Shown piece by piece: positions 31,991 to 42,864 of a stretch of DNA of 64,000 bases (within the stretch, counting starts at the first letter, position 1; each line of letters begins with the position of its first letter). The DNA is from Bostrychus sinensis (lineage: Eukaryota; Chordata; Actinopteri; Gobiiformes; Eleotridae), in NCBI GenBank assembly GCA_020698575.1, contig CM036255.1, positions 516,501 through 580,500 of the forward strand. Reading direction: 5' to 3'. Both the position numbers and the translations under genes were made by a program. A model generated the notes under the pieces. That model had not been told where the DNA came from, ran no database searches, and saw only the letters and a program-made list of their open reading frames with translations.

Positions 31991-32644
31991 TTTATTTTTT
32001 TTATTTTTGAAGACAATGGCAAAACGTAAATACAGAGCAAAGTATACAATTACCCTCTCTCCTGACATGATTATACGTTCACCCAGCTGTAGGTGCAGGT
32101 GTAAAGCCTGTCGCAGTGTAAAGCCTGTCGCTGATGGAGCAGACTTACTCTGTTGTTATTTTTGTTGCCTTGATGTGGCCATGGATTTCACATGCTCAAA
32201 AATGCCTTAATCATTCTGGAAGCAAAAAATATGGACCTCGCCAAGGACTCTCAGCCTTGCTTTTTTTTATATGAAATATGCACATTAAGAGAAAAATCTG
32301 TTCTTAATTTTTAAAGTGTACTTTCCCCTTTCCCCTCCGCCATGAATCTGGAGGGGAGGCCACAGATGAAGGAAGGCAGAGCATAGTTTTGAAGGATGTC
32401 CAAATGCCAGAACAATTTTAGAACAGAAAAAAATAAAATATATATATAGAAAAAGCGAAAGGTTCTTTGTGAGTGGCGCACTCAGAAAAACTCCAAAGTG
32501 AAACATTGGGAAGGTACAGGGACAGAGAGATGCTCACAGTTCCACAAACCCACATAGTTCAGACACAAATGTCATGTCTGCAGTCATAACCCACTTTTAC
32601 TACATATGAAAAATTTCATTGCTTTCAATCACCTCAGTGTCTTT
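31991..32644. other. Unannotated stretch
   Basis: A frame at 32007-32210 starts MKTMAKRKYRAKYTI and is cysteine-rich near its end. It has no recognisable domain and is taken as chance. Confidence 0.3.
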
Positions 32645-32768
32645 CACACACAGGTATCATACACAACTATCGGACACAGGTACCACACACAGGTACCACA
32701 AACATGTATTGCACACAGGTATCGCACACAGGTACACACACAGGTACACACACAGGTACCACAAATAT
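32645..32768 (+). repeat. Degenerate ACACAGGTACC minisatellite
   Basis: About nine units of 10-14 bases of the type CACACAGGTACCA or CACACAGGTAT. Confidence 0.85.
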
Positions 32769-33419
32769 CAAAATATGTCATTAGTGCCCCAATAACACAA
32801 TCAAGCATTACTTTTTATATTTTTTTTTATCAGAAAGTGGGTGAAAAGCTGAGGTTTATGCTCAGTCACATTTGTGACTAGAGGTGTGTGATGTAGCTTG
32901 TCAACAATAATAACCAAATTGCTGCCTTAATGATATGCAAAATCCCATTATCGAGTATTCACGTAGCAGGATCAAATTTAGCACGTGTTTTGAGCAGAGC
33001 TTTCTTGTGCAAGCCCTGGAGAGGCCCACATCTAGCTCAGGTGTGCTTTCCCTTCTGTATTTCCCTCCAGAGCACACAGGACAGACCTGTATCATCGTGA
33101 GTGTGTTTATTGACTGAAACGCTTGAGCTAACGCTAACTCACTGGTATGTTTCAAAGTGAAAGTTAAAAGTGGCTGTGCATCCTCGTGTTGTAAAAGACA
33201 GACTTCACAGCATTGTCAAAGACACGCACTGTTGTCTTTGTCTAAAACTTTGTCCAACACTTTAAACAAGTTTCTTAGTTTGTGTCTCTCATAACAGTGA
33301 CTTTCCACTCACACTGTGCCCTTCACACAGTCACTGACCAGTCATGCAAGCCCCATTACATCAGCTGATCCTCAATCAGCTGTGTATCCAAACAAACCCA
33401 TCAGACACATATGACTTAA
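32769..33419. other. Unannotated stretch
   Basis: No gene supported. GACTAGAGGTGTGTGATGT (32877) could be the far end of the element that ends at 33739, but the match to that end is weak. Confidence 0.3.
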
Positions 33420-33740
33420 TAGTAGCCTTTATTGACAATATTTTAATATAATAATATTATAATAACATTATAAAATAATATTTAATATTATTATTCAGTA
33501 TAATAATCTAACAATATTATGAATAATAATACATATAGACACAATGTGTCTTTTTAGTTATATTCTGAATACCTATACAGAACATTGGATTAGATAGGAT
33601 ACTTTTCACTGTATACAAGAGGTTGTACAATAATAATATATTTACAAACACATTTTGGCATTATTCAAGATATCACCTATTATTTGGGTAAACCCAAAAA
33701 ATATCGAGATATTCATTTTTGTCAATATTGCCCAGCCCTA
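33420..33740. mobile_element. Terminal part of a DNA transposon (AATATTGCCCAGCCCTA end), AT-rich
   Basis: The segment ends GATATTCATTTTTGTCAATA and TTGCCCAGCCCTA. Ends of the type TAGGGCTGGGCAATAT are common on fish non-autonomous elements. The same phrase GATATTCATTTTTGTCAATA occurs at about 24961-24980, so this is a repeat family. 33420-33560 is a run of TAATATTA-like blocks. The other terminus is not certain. Confidence 0.45.
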
Positions 33741-34439
33741 ATTGTGACCCATGGGATAACATGTTGTATTGAATATTGATACTTTTCAGTCAGCAATTTT
33801 TAAATATATTTGAGCATAGAAATTACCAAAAGTGTTTTAGCTGTCCAGAAAAGTGTAAAATTATAATAATCTTAATTTGCATAACAAAAGCCCTGTTCTG
33901 TCATTACATGTGGCCAAGTAAAATACTAAAGTAGTTTAGCAGCTTCAGAGCACATGGCAGCAGCAGTGAGAGGAAGTCTGTCTGTAATCCATATCCATCC
34001 GTGGTCATCCCCTAAATTGTGGCATCGGCTGTATATATATATATATATATCTGTTTACTCTTTACATGTAGCATTTATAGCTGTATTTTACATTATTTGT
34101 TACATTTGTCAAAGTTTAGTAATATTTTTACATGTGCTTATTAGTGTTTGATGCCAAGCTTAATTTGATGTAGAGCTTGTTGCTTTTACTTTAAATGACA
34201 TAGTAATACTGTTTTATTTGATTCATTTTGTAGTTTCACAATCAAAGCAATAAACAAAAGAAAAAAAGATTAAACCTATGGACAAAACATCAGTCTCCTG
34301 TCTGTTTATTGGAAATTCATTGACACTGTCTAGAATTCTCTTTTTACGAAGAGGGAAGGACAGCATAGTGAAAAGCCAGCTCTCACGCTTAAGAATGCTT
34401 AAGAAGGGCACAAGTCAAAAGTGCATTATGGAGTAAGGA
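33741..34439. other. Unannotated stretch with a short (TA)n
   Basis: Contains (TA)9-10 at about 34031-34050. No gene seen. Confidence 0.4.
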
Positions 34440-34770
34440 AATGCATTTCATTTAGAGACAAGATCTGAAGTTTCTGCTTTAACTAAGACTTCACGTAAAT
34501 CATGAAGTGCAGTCGCTGCACAGACAAGGACTCATGCAGAATCATCCAAAACACATCTCAAGTTTGCTGAAAAGAAAATGCAACTCAAGCTGATAAAGGC
34601 TGAGCTTCAATGGAGATGTTGGCTGCTGAAAAAGAAACTGCTGATGCTGAAGCAAAGGCTGAAGCTCTCAAGGCAGTAACTGGTTATAGTAATGGAAACT
34701 ACAAACCCTTGTTATTGTCACCACCAATAGATCCTGCAGAATGAACATGGGAATATGTGGAGGAGCAAAC
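34440..34770 (+). pseudogene. Gag-like remnant of an LTR retroelement (BEL/Pao type suspected)
   Basis: Broken frames read MEMLAAEKETADAEAKAEAL (near 34612), then KAVTGYSNG and PPIDPAE.TWEYVEEQ. An A/E/K-rich helix followed by a 'DPAE.T..YV' block is typical of the N-terminal gag of some fish LTR retrotransposons. The fragment is cut on the right by the Rex1-like LINE. No LTR or protease is seen here. The superfamily is a guess from composition. Confidence 0.35.
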
Positions 34771-34799
34771 AAACATTTTATGAGTGCCACTCGCTTTGA

Positions 34800-36535
34800 G
34801 GCACTCAACAGCATCCCTGGTGACCAAGTGATGTCGCTGTCTCTGGACAGTGTGAGGAGATCGCTCAGCAGGATCAACACAAGCAAAGCTCCGGGTCTGG
34901 ACAATATTCCTGGCCATGTTCTTAGAGACTATGCTGCGGAACTCACAGATGTTCTCACCAACATATTCAACATCTCACTGGAGCAGGCTGTTTTTCCCAC
35001 GTGCCTCAATGCCACCACTATCATCTCGTTACCCGAAGAAGCCATCCCCCTCCTGCTTCAATGACTACCGTCTGGTTGCACTCACTCCTATCCTCATGAA
35101 GTGCTTCGAATGGCTAGTCATGCTTCACATCAAGTCTGTCCTCTCACCCTCCCTGGACCCCCTCCAGTTTGCATATCGGTCCAACCGCTCGACTGATGAT
35201 GCCATCTCCACTGCACTCCACACAGCCTTCACACACCTGGACACTAAGGACTCCTATGTCAGAATGCTGTTCATAGACTTAAGTTCAGCATTCAACACCA
35301 TCATCCCCCAGCAGCTCATCCACAAACTGGACCACCTGGGGCTCAACAGGTCTCTGTGCAACTGGCTGCTGGACTTCCTGACCGGGAGACCACAGACAGT
35401 ACGGGTCAGCAGCAACACATCCAGCACCATCACACTGAACACAGGGGCCCCTAAAGGATGTGTGCTGAGCCCCCTCCTCTTCACTCTGCTGACCCATGAC
35501 TGCACTCTGATGCACAGCTCCAAGCTCTTTGTCAACTATGTGGATGACACAACTGTGGTGGGTCTCATCAGCAACAAAGGTAAGACAAACTACAGGCCAT
35601 GTGGTGCACACACAACGATCTCTTCCTGAACTTGGAGAAGACGAAGGAGATTGTTGTGGACCATAGGAGAGCACACACCCAGCATGCTCCTCTGACCATC
35701 AATGGTGCTGCTGTGGAGAGGGTGAGCAGCACCAAGTTCCTGGGTGTGGACGTGACTGAGGACCTCTCCTGGTCCACAAACACTGCATCTCTGGTCAAGA
35801 AAGGTCATCAGCGTCTCTACTTCCTCCGCAAACCGAGGAGAGCCAGAGCACCACCCCCCATCATGTGCACCTTCTACAGAGGAACCATCGAGAGCATCCT
35901 GACCAGCTGCATCCCTGTGTGGTACGGCGCACCACGACCTGCCAAAAGAGCCTCCAGTGCATCATGAGGGCAGCTGAGCAGATCATCGGTGCAGGATTAG
36001 TAGATTGAAGGACAGCTTCATCCACCGTCAGGAAGCTGAACTCTCTCTCTTCCCTGCCCTCTCTCCCTCTGCTGCCCACTGCACACACAAACTCTGGTAC
36101 CTTACCCACCCTTGGCACTGAACTCTGACCCCCCGAGTTCTGTCCACACACACAGAGGACTCTGCACCAGGCAGCTATGCAGCATTGTGTGCTCTGTGCA
36201 CCCATGTCACTTTAACTAGGCTTAAACCAGTCTGATAAGCTCATTAAACCAGCTTAATGTAGTTTACTGTTTACATTTTTGCACTGCCATTCATTCAACC
36301 ACTGCTGTTTACTGTGTTCTGTATTTTTTACTGTTTACATTTTTGCACTGCCATTCTCTCTCTCTGTACTCTCGCACTATTGCACTGTTGCACTGGTCTG
36401 GTCTCTAATGACCCTAATCTGTTATGTGCCTTATGTCATATTTAATCTTTGTACTGTTACTTGTACTGTACAGAGGGTTAGGCCCAGAGTAATGCACTGT
36501 GCTGCTGCCTTGCAAACATTTGGAATATATAGCTA
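34800..36535 (+). mobile_element. Rex1-like (CR1 clade) LINE, 5'-truncated
   Basis: RT coding sequence runs from about 34810 to 35990. A 3' region with the duplicated phrase TTTACATTTTTGCACTGCCA (about 36269 and 36335) ends near CTTGTACTGTACAGAGGG (36460-36476). The 5' end and endonuclease are absent. Confidence 0.75.
34812..35966 (+). pseudogene. Rex1-like reverse transcriptase, broken
   Basis: Landmarks in order are SLDSVRRSLSRINTSKAPGL, DVLTNIFNISLEQAVFPTCL, then after a one-base shift at ~35030 NDYRLVALTPILMKCFEWLV, LDPLQFAYRSNRSTDDAIST, RMLFIDLSSAFNTIIPQQLI, LCNWLLDFLTGRPQTVRVSS and LNTGAPKGCVLSPLLFTLLT. The catalytic box reads LFVNYVDDTTVV (YVDD, normally YADD) at about 35526-35561. 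A short deletion and shift near 35590 removes the segment before LNLEKTKEIVVDHRRAHTQH. FLGVDVTEDLSWSTNTASLV and MCTFYRGTIESILTSCIPVW follow. The last third of the family's C-terminus is lost after 35970. It is non-functional. Confidence 0.8.
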
Positions 36536-37369
36536 AAATAAAATCATGTAATTATGTAACAATCTAATTTAAAAACAATTTATCTACCTAATTTGTTTTA
36601 TATGTCTGCCAACAAGAGAAAAAAATAGATTAAAATTGTAAATTGTCTGAGAAAGGAAAAAAATTGAGATATAATTTTTTAGACATATTAGCTGTATGCT
36701 AAGCTTTGTTCATTTTAAGTATGCTGCCCTCGGTTTATTTGTTCTCACTGTTTTTTCCTGCGTTAGAGTCACAACTCTCCACGTCACGAGTAGGCGCCTG
36801 GTCAGAGAGGTGAAGGGCAGTAGACCTGAGGCTAAAGCCTTGGACACACCAACCCAACGCCTGACCACTGTCAGCAGAGGCGGGGCAACTGCTTGTCTCC
36901 TCACGTCTCCCCTCGTTGCCACTGAAAGTAGCTGCAGACACACCGGAGCGATTCATACCCACGACCGAGCAGTGCGCATGTGCAAAACGTAATAACTATT
37001 TACAACAGCAGGCGGTGCTAGTCACTAAACGCTGTGTTTATTTAAACTCTAGTAAATAAAACTCTGCAACTCACACGTGTTTGACTCAAGTATTTATCAG
37101 TCAATAATAATTATATAGACTAGATTAAGCTCGTCTGATCACAGTAATGAATAAAAGGGACGGGATTATTGCAGCTGTTTGCCTCAGAGGAGGATTATAT
37201 ATTTTTCTGCACAAGGCTACAAGCTAAGGTAAACTAACTGCAGCACATTAGCATCACAGATGTAGTAAACATAATGGAGTAGTAGTAGAACAGAAAGTTC
37301 CTTATATTTTGATGTTAAACTCAAGCTGTTTGACAAATTGTGAACAGGGCACACAGCCAATCAGAGGAG
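36536..37369. other. Unannotated stretch
   Basis: A CpG-containing segment at 36770-36960 looks like a MITE interior, but ends were not found. Confidence 0.35.
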
Positions 37370-37372
37370 CGC

Positions 37373-38763
37373 TAAAAAGCATCCGAAAAGCTGCAGGCCC
37401 AGACAGGATATGCCCCAGGCTATTAAGAGTCTGTGCAGACGAGCTTGGGGGTCCTCTCCAGCGTGTTTTCAACCTGAGCCTGCACCTGGGAAAGGTCCCC
37501 TCTCTCTGGAAAACATCCTGCATTATCCCTGTCCCTAAAGTCAGGAACCCTAAGGATCTCAATGACCAAATATTCGACCAATAGCTCTCACCTCTCATAT
37601 AATGAAAACTCTAGAGAGGCTGGTGCTGCAACAGCTGAAGCCACAGGTGCAGCTTTCACAGGATCCACTTCAGTTTGCATACAGGGAGAAGGTGGGGGTG
37701 GAGGATGCTGTCCTGTATCTTCTCCACTGGACTTTTTCCTACCTGGATGAAGGGGGTTGTGCTGTGAGGATTCTCTTTTTTGATTTCTCATGTGCATTTA
37801 ACACCATTCAGCCTCTCTTGTTGCAGGAAAAGCTAATTAATATGGAAGTGGAGCCATACCTTGTGTCCTGGATAACTGATTATTTAACCAACAGATTGCA
37901 GTTTGTCAGGATGGGTAGCAGCATTTCAGGCACTCTCAGCAGCAGTACAGGAGCCCCACAGGGGACAGTGTTGTCCCCCGTCCTATTCACACTGTATACG
38001 GCTGATTTCCACCACAATTCTGAATTTTGCCATATGCAAAAGTTCTCAGATGATACAGCAATTGTTGCCTGCATTAGAGCGAGTGAGGAGGGGGAGGAGT
38101 ACATGCATCTGGTAAGGGATTTTGTTGACTGGTGCAGGAGGAATCATGTCCTTAAAACCAAGGAAATGGTATTGGATTTTAGGAGGAAGCACCCTTCCCC
38201 ACAACCTGTCTGCATAGAAGGGGACAGGGTGGAGATTGTCACCTCCTACAAGTACCTGGGGGCCTTATTAGACCACAAGTTGGACTGGACACCAAACACT
38301 GACCTCCTCTACAAAAAGAGTCAAACTAGGTTGTACTTTAGGCAGTGGCTGCGGTCTTTTAATATCTGCTCAAAGCTGCACGTTTTATCAGACTGTGGTG
38401 GCTAGTGCTCTGCTTTATGCTGTTGTGTGCTGGTGCAACACTAGCAAGAAGAACATCAATCAGCTTAACAAAATTATAAAGAAGGCAGGCTCTGTGGTGG
38501 GGCTGAAGTTGGCTCCAGTAGAAGAAGTGGCTGAGCAGAGAACAATGTCCAAACTTAGGGTAATTATGGACAATGTCTCACACCCCCTTCATTTGGCCTT
38601 CACACAAAGGAGGATCAGCAGCCGATTGCTGTCTATGAACTGCTGTACAGATAGACTAAGTAAGTCTTTTGTCCCTCGTGCAATTAGACTGTACAACTCC
38701 CTGGAGGAGAGGAGGGGATTTGATTTGGCTTATTGCACTAGAGCACTTTTTGATGGAATCTAG
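37373..38763 (+). pseudogene. CR1-clade reverse transcriptase, three-frame remnant
   Basis: Landmarks are KSIRKAAGPDRICPRLLRVC, FNLSLHLGKVPSLWKTSCII and PVPKVRNPKDLND, a shift near 37580, then MKTLERLVLQQLKPQVQLSQ, DPLQFAYREKVGVEDAVLYL, RILFFDFSCAFNTIQPLLLQ, LVSWITDYLTNRLQFVRMGS and STGAPQGTVLSPVLFTLYTA. The catalytic box reads MQKFSDDTAIVA (FSDD) at about 38035-38070. KTKEMVLDFRRKHPSPQPVC and YKYLGALLDHKLDWTPNTDL follow, and after a shift near 38390, ALLYAVVCWCNTSKKNINQL and the C-terminal SKSFVPRAIRLYNSLEER. It is the best preserved RT in the window: only two shifts and no internal stop in the central 267-codon frame (37602-38405). The endonuclease is missing. Confidence 0.85.
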
Positions 38764-38911
38764 TATACTGTGTTTTGCTAACTTTTTTAGATATTTATTG
38801 CTATTTGCTTTGTTTTTTTTTTATACATTTGATATGATTTTATTGTATGACTATTTTAATGTATGTGAAGAGCAGCTGATGAACTACAAATTTCCTTCTG
38901 GATTAATAAAG

Positions 38912-38969
<58 letters not shown>

Positions 38970-38977
38970 AATCTATC
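38912..38977 (+). repeat. (TATC)n tail
   Basis: About sixteen TATC units at the LINE 3' end. Confidence 0.95.
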
Positions 38978-39826
38978 AGAGCGCTCATGTAGGCTATACT
39001 GGCCTACATGACATGACACTTACTGAGGCTGTCTGTGCTCTTGTTTTTTTACAGGCCAGGATAGAGAGGCTGAACCTTGACTTACTACTGTGCTGCCTCA
39101 TCTGCGCCTCACCTGTAAACTTACTGCTGTGCTGCCTCACCTGTAACTCACCCTCTCTTGCTCTAAGCTGGTGTGTGAAATTGTAGGGAGATGCCCACAC
39201 TTTTAGAACAGAACTGCCATGGACAACAAGACTTGTACATCTGGATATAAATTGGGACACAGCATAGTATAATTCTAAGATAGAATCTTTCCAAAATATT
39301 TGAAAACTTGAAAATACTGTAAATTTTTGTGTGTTGTACAAAAAGAATAAACCTGTTGTATTATATAAATTCTGTCTGAACTTTATCTATACTGTCTAAA
39401 TTACAGTTCACATATGTGCTATACATCTTGACAATAATCCTAAAGATTTGTGTGTGATTAGAGATTTGTTATTTATGGAAATCATAAAATAATATACAGG
39501 TGGCATTATAAATGTTCAACCTGCTTTGTATCTCTCGTGTTTGTCATTAGAAGTAATACCATAACAAGAAATGAGTTGCACACGATTGTAGAGTACATTT
39601 AATTTTAATATTGTACATAAATAAAATAATCAGAGCAGTTCAGATAATGATGTGAGGACATTGGTAGATGAGGTCTGCCAGGTCAGGGGTACAGCTCATC
39701 TGGACATCATTTTGATGATTGCCCTGTAGAAAAAAGGATAACAGTTACATAATCAACAGTAATACTCCAAATTCTCCAGAAACATTAAAACAATGTGGTA
39801 TTGATACCAGAGCGTCTAATCTACAG
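38978..39826. other. Unannotated stretch
   Basis: Contains a short direct duplication at 39083-39150 (CTGTGCTGCCTCA twice). CTTGTTTTTTTACAG at 39040-39054 would be a good splice acceptor and AATAAA lies at 39347, but no coding frame is recognisable. Confidence 0.35.
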
Positions 39827-40770
39827 CAGGGGTCACTAATAGGCGAACCACGATCTGAATCCAGGTGCCGTCCCATCCAGACACTGGACCCATGTACCGC
39901 ACCGCGGACATCAACCTGTTCCGCCTGTTCTCAAAGTGTGTCAACACACAGTGTGTCCTGGTGCTTTAAAGCTTTAATGTAAACAGTGCAGGGTTTAAAT
40001 CAGGTGTGTTTTCGGTTATTGTCCAACAAAATGACAGAACTAGGTCCAGACTGTGTGCAGAGGGAGCGGACTGCTCGATTTACAACAGATAGAAGTTTTT
40101 TCTTTACGGATCAGTGAGACAAGCTGGAGATGACACATGCTGTGGCTGTGAGCGGTTCTGACCCATAGCTCACCCCTCCCACCGGAGTTTGTCCCTCTGT
40201 CCCACAAAGGAGAGGACTGCTTCATATTTACCAGAGAATTGGGAGGCTACATGTGTTTTGAAGCAAGGTACAGAGCCCTTCAGTTTTAATGGGTGAAACA
40301 TCGCCTACATTACACTAGACAGCAAATTTCTGCATGTGACACTGTCAGCCAATCAGATCTGCGGATTTGGAAACACAGAGCAGTGACTGTGAGTGAGACA
40401 GAAGGCAGAGAAATCAGACAGATGTAGAAAAGAACAGAGGTTAGCTCTGTGTCTCCTGTGTTCTGAGTCAAGGACCATTATTAAAGCATTTTTATTTTAT
40501 AACTGTAGCTATTTATTTGATAGAAAAAAAGTATGTCTACCCTCTTATTTTATTGTTTCATACCCCAAAGTTTGTTTTAAAACTGATGTTAATGTTAGGA
40601 AAATGTTATTGCCATAATATACAATTCTATTGTATTTGCACTATAGACACAGTTGCTGATGTAACTGTAATGCTTTTTCAAGGCACAAAATATCATTTTG
40701 ATGTTCCGGACCTTCACTCAAGAAAATTTTCACAAATTGGACCTCACTGAATTTTAAATGATGACCCCTG
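39827..40770. mobile_element. 944-bp non-autonomous hAT element
   Basis: Left end CAGGGGTCACTAATAGGCGA; right end, inverted, CAGGGGTCATCATTTAAAA. The flanks ATCTACAG (39819-39826) and AGCTACAG (40771-40778) match at seven of eight bases. No transposase frame. Confidence 0.85.
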
Positions 40771-41050
40771 AGCTACAGTGTACGTGATTCAACTAAATGT
40801 GCAATAGTGTGTACAGTGGAAAGAAAAATATTTGGCACCCCTTGGAAATACTAGGATTTTTGCATGATTTGGTCATAAAATGTGATCTGATCTTCATCTA
40901 AGTCACAACAATAGATAAACACAGTCTGCTTAAACTAATGCTGTAAAAAAAAAAAAAAAATTTTTCATGTTTTTATTGAACATTTATGTAAACATTAACA
41001 GTACAGGGCAGAAAAAGTATTGGAACCTTTGGATTTAATAACTGGTTAGT

Positions 41051-41615
41051 TTAATAACTGGTTGACCCTTCTTTGGCAGCAATACCCTCAACCAAATATT
41101 TTCTGTTGTTGCAGATCAGACCTGCACAACGCTCAGGAAAAATTTTGGACCATTCCTTTTTACAAAACTGTTTAAGTTCAGTAATATTCTTGGGATGTCT
41201 GGTGTGAATCGCTCTTTTGAGGTCATGCCACAGCATCTCAATAGGATTGAGGTCAAGACTGTGACTGAGCCACTCCAGAAGGTGTATTTTCTTCTGTTGA
41301 AGTCATTCTGTTGTTGATTTGCTTCTATGTTTTGAGTCAGTGTCTTGTTGAGCTTCAGTTGTTGGTGGACAGATAGTCTCCCTGCAAAATCGTTTGATAA
41401 ACTTGGGAATTCAATTTACTCTTGATGATAGCAAGTTGTCCAGGCCCTGAGGCAGCAAAGCAGCCCCAAACCATGATGCTCCCTGCACCATACTTCACAG
41501 TGGGGATGAGGTTTTGATGTTGGTGTGCTGTGCCTTTTTTTCTCCACACATAGCGTTGTGTGTTCCTTCCAAATAAGTCAACTTTGGTTTTATATTTCCA
41601 CAGAATACTTTGCAA
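41051..41615 (-). pseudogene. Tc1-like transposase, C-terminal pieces
   Basis: On the minus strand, 41615-41355 reads MQSILWKYKTKVDLFGRN, YVWRKKGTAHQHQNLIPTVK and GAGSIMVWGCFAASGPGQLA. This is the central DDE-domain block of vertebrate Tc1 transposases; the usual W(S)DE(S/T)K motif has become WKYKTK, so the catalytic aspartate is lost. 41236-41051 reads MLWHDLKRAIHTRHPKNITE and LKQFCKKEWSKIFPERCAGL, the C-terminus ending IAAKEGSTSY. The segment between them, with the second aspartate and DPNPIE-type block, is reduced and shifted. It is non-functional. Confidence 0.85.
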
Positions 41616-41663
41616 GAAAAAACATGAAAAAATGTTGTGTTTTTTTGCAGCATTAGTTTAAGC

Positions 41664-41973
41664 CAGTGGTCACCAACGAGGTGCCCGCGAGCACCAGGTA
41701 GCCCTTCTGGAGCTTGTGAGGTGCCCGCAAGGGATATTTATGAACTGTGACTACTGTAGTGTTTTAGTCTTGTCTAACTTGTTTTTATGTTTAATTACAA
41801 GATTATTTTTATAAACCTTATCATTAATGCAAAGCAAACAATCATACCATCCTAGTGTCATTTGAAAGGCATGTCAAGATTTTAATATAGAGGATTATTT
41901 TGCACAAGTAGCCCTAAGTACAAATTCTCATCTTTTGGGTAGCCCTCAAACCCAAAAAGGTTGGAGACCCCTG
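41664..41973. mobile_element. 310-bp hAT MITE with perfect 8-bp duplication
   Basis: Ends CAGTGGTCACCAACGAGGTG and, inverted, CAGGGGTCTCCAACCTTTTT. GTTTAAGC occurs at 41656-41663 and 41974-41981 without mismatch. It is nested in the right terminal repeat of the Tc1 element. Confidence 0.95.
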
Positions 41974-42044
41974 GTTTAAGCAGACTGTGTTTGTCTATTG
42001 TTGTGACTTAGATGAAGATCAGATCACATTTTATGACCAAATCA

Positions 42045-42487
42045 ATCAAGTCACTACTTTTACAGTCATCAGTACAAACAGTTAACTCACGTGACATGTT
42101 TCTCCAGCAGCTCTTGTGTTTGGGGCTGGGACCGTCAACTGAAGGCCAAGTGTACGAGGATCCTCTGGTCTGGAAGGGCAGCTGTTTGCCATCAAAACAA
42201 AAAATAAAGCATATTTGGTGATGCAATTTCAAAGCTTTTCCTAAAGTTATTTATTTATATCAACTAACTCCAGCCTTGCCAACAACAAATAGTAAGAGGT
42301 CATTCTGCCCAAATGCATCAGTTATTTTATTACATTATGTTTACTATAATGCTATATTAGGTTTTATCATGTTTTTATTGACATAAATGTGCAAAATACC
42401 CTCCAAAAATGTTTGGTTTTATGGACAAAATCTAAAATTAGTAGGAACAGAAATGGTATACCACAGTCCTCGTAACTGTCTGCATAC
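42045..42487. other. Unannotated stretch, possible exon on the minus strand
   Basis: Minus-strand 42166-42094 is open (TRGSSYTWPSVDGPSPKHKS), lies between CTGCCCTTCCAG and a GTGAGT donor and could be an exon. It is not joined in frame to the candidate gene upstream, which already has a stop. Confidence 0.3.
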
Positions 42488-42850
42488 CTGTCATTGCCCC
42501 ATTTGTTCAGGAAGCACGATTTGTCTGCCAAGTACCTTTGCACATGTGCAGACACAATTACTTCTACAAAACGAGTACTTTTAAGGACTTTTTTAAAGTT
42601 TACATTTGATATCGTTAAGCGCAAATATGATATTTTTGTTGCCTTGGGCAAGCAGCAGATGTGTTCATGGAAACGTGAAATTGCAAAAATTTAAGAAAAA
42701 TCAGTGTTTACGTTACATCCCTTGTTAAAACATATGGATGACTTGCATTTGTTTTTCAATGGCAAGAAAAACAATATGGCCCACATTTTCTCATTACAAT
42801 GTACTCGCCGGACCGAAATCGTGCTTCCTGAACAAACGGGGCAATAACAG
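42488..42850. mobile_element. 363-bp MITE with 35-bp terminal inverted repeats
   Basis: CTGTCATTGCCCCATTTGTT and the following CAGGAAGCACGATTT (42488-42522) return inverted at 42816-42850 with two mismatches in 35. TAC flanks both sides (42485-42487 and 42851-42853). A three-base duplication is used by PIF/Harbinger and CACTA elements. No transposase. The right edge lies 14 bases from the stop codon of the candidate spliced gene. Confidence 0.8.
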
Positions 42851-42864
42851 TACCTAAAGCAATA

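Larger units (their letters stand above)
37370..38977 (+). mobile_element. CR1-clade LINE with TATC tail, 5'-truncated
   Basis: The coding part runs from 37370 to the stop at 38761. The 3' UTR ends TTTCCTTCTGGATTAATAAAG, then a TATC array (38912-38977). It is a different subfamily from the Rex1-like copy upstream, in the same orientation. Confidence 0.8.
40814..42044 (-). mobile_element. Tc1-like element with long inverted repeats, interrupted by a hAT element
   Basis: It begins after TA (40812-40813) with CAGTGGAAAGAAAAATATTT. The segment from GATTTGGTCATAAAATGTGA through ACAACAATAGATAAACACAG to CAGTCTGCTTAAACTAATGC (about 40867-40945) returns inverted at about 41650-41663 and 41974-42044, so the terminal repeats are long. 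The right one has lost its outer ~60 bases. A 310-bp hAT element sits in the right repeat. The transposase is on the minus strand. Confidence 0.85.

Noticed and set aside
32007..32210. Cysteine-rich 67-residue frame
   Set aside because: No recognisable cysteine pattern or domain, with an internal short duplication (GTAAAGCCTGTCGC) and no gene context. Likely chance.
32877..33740. Complete element from TAGAGGTGTGTGATGT to the CCCAGCCCTA end
   Set aside because: The two ends match at only about half of the positions and no flanking duplication was found.
42094..42166. Third exon of the candidate minus-strand gene
   Set aside because: Splice-like borders exist, but the preceding exon has a stop in every frame, so it cannot extend the same protein.
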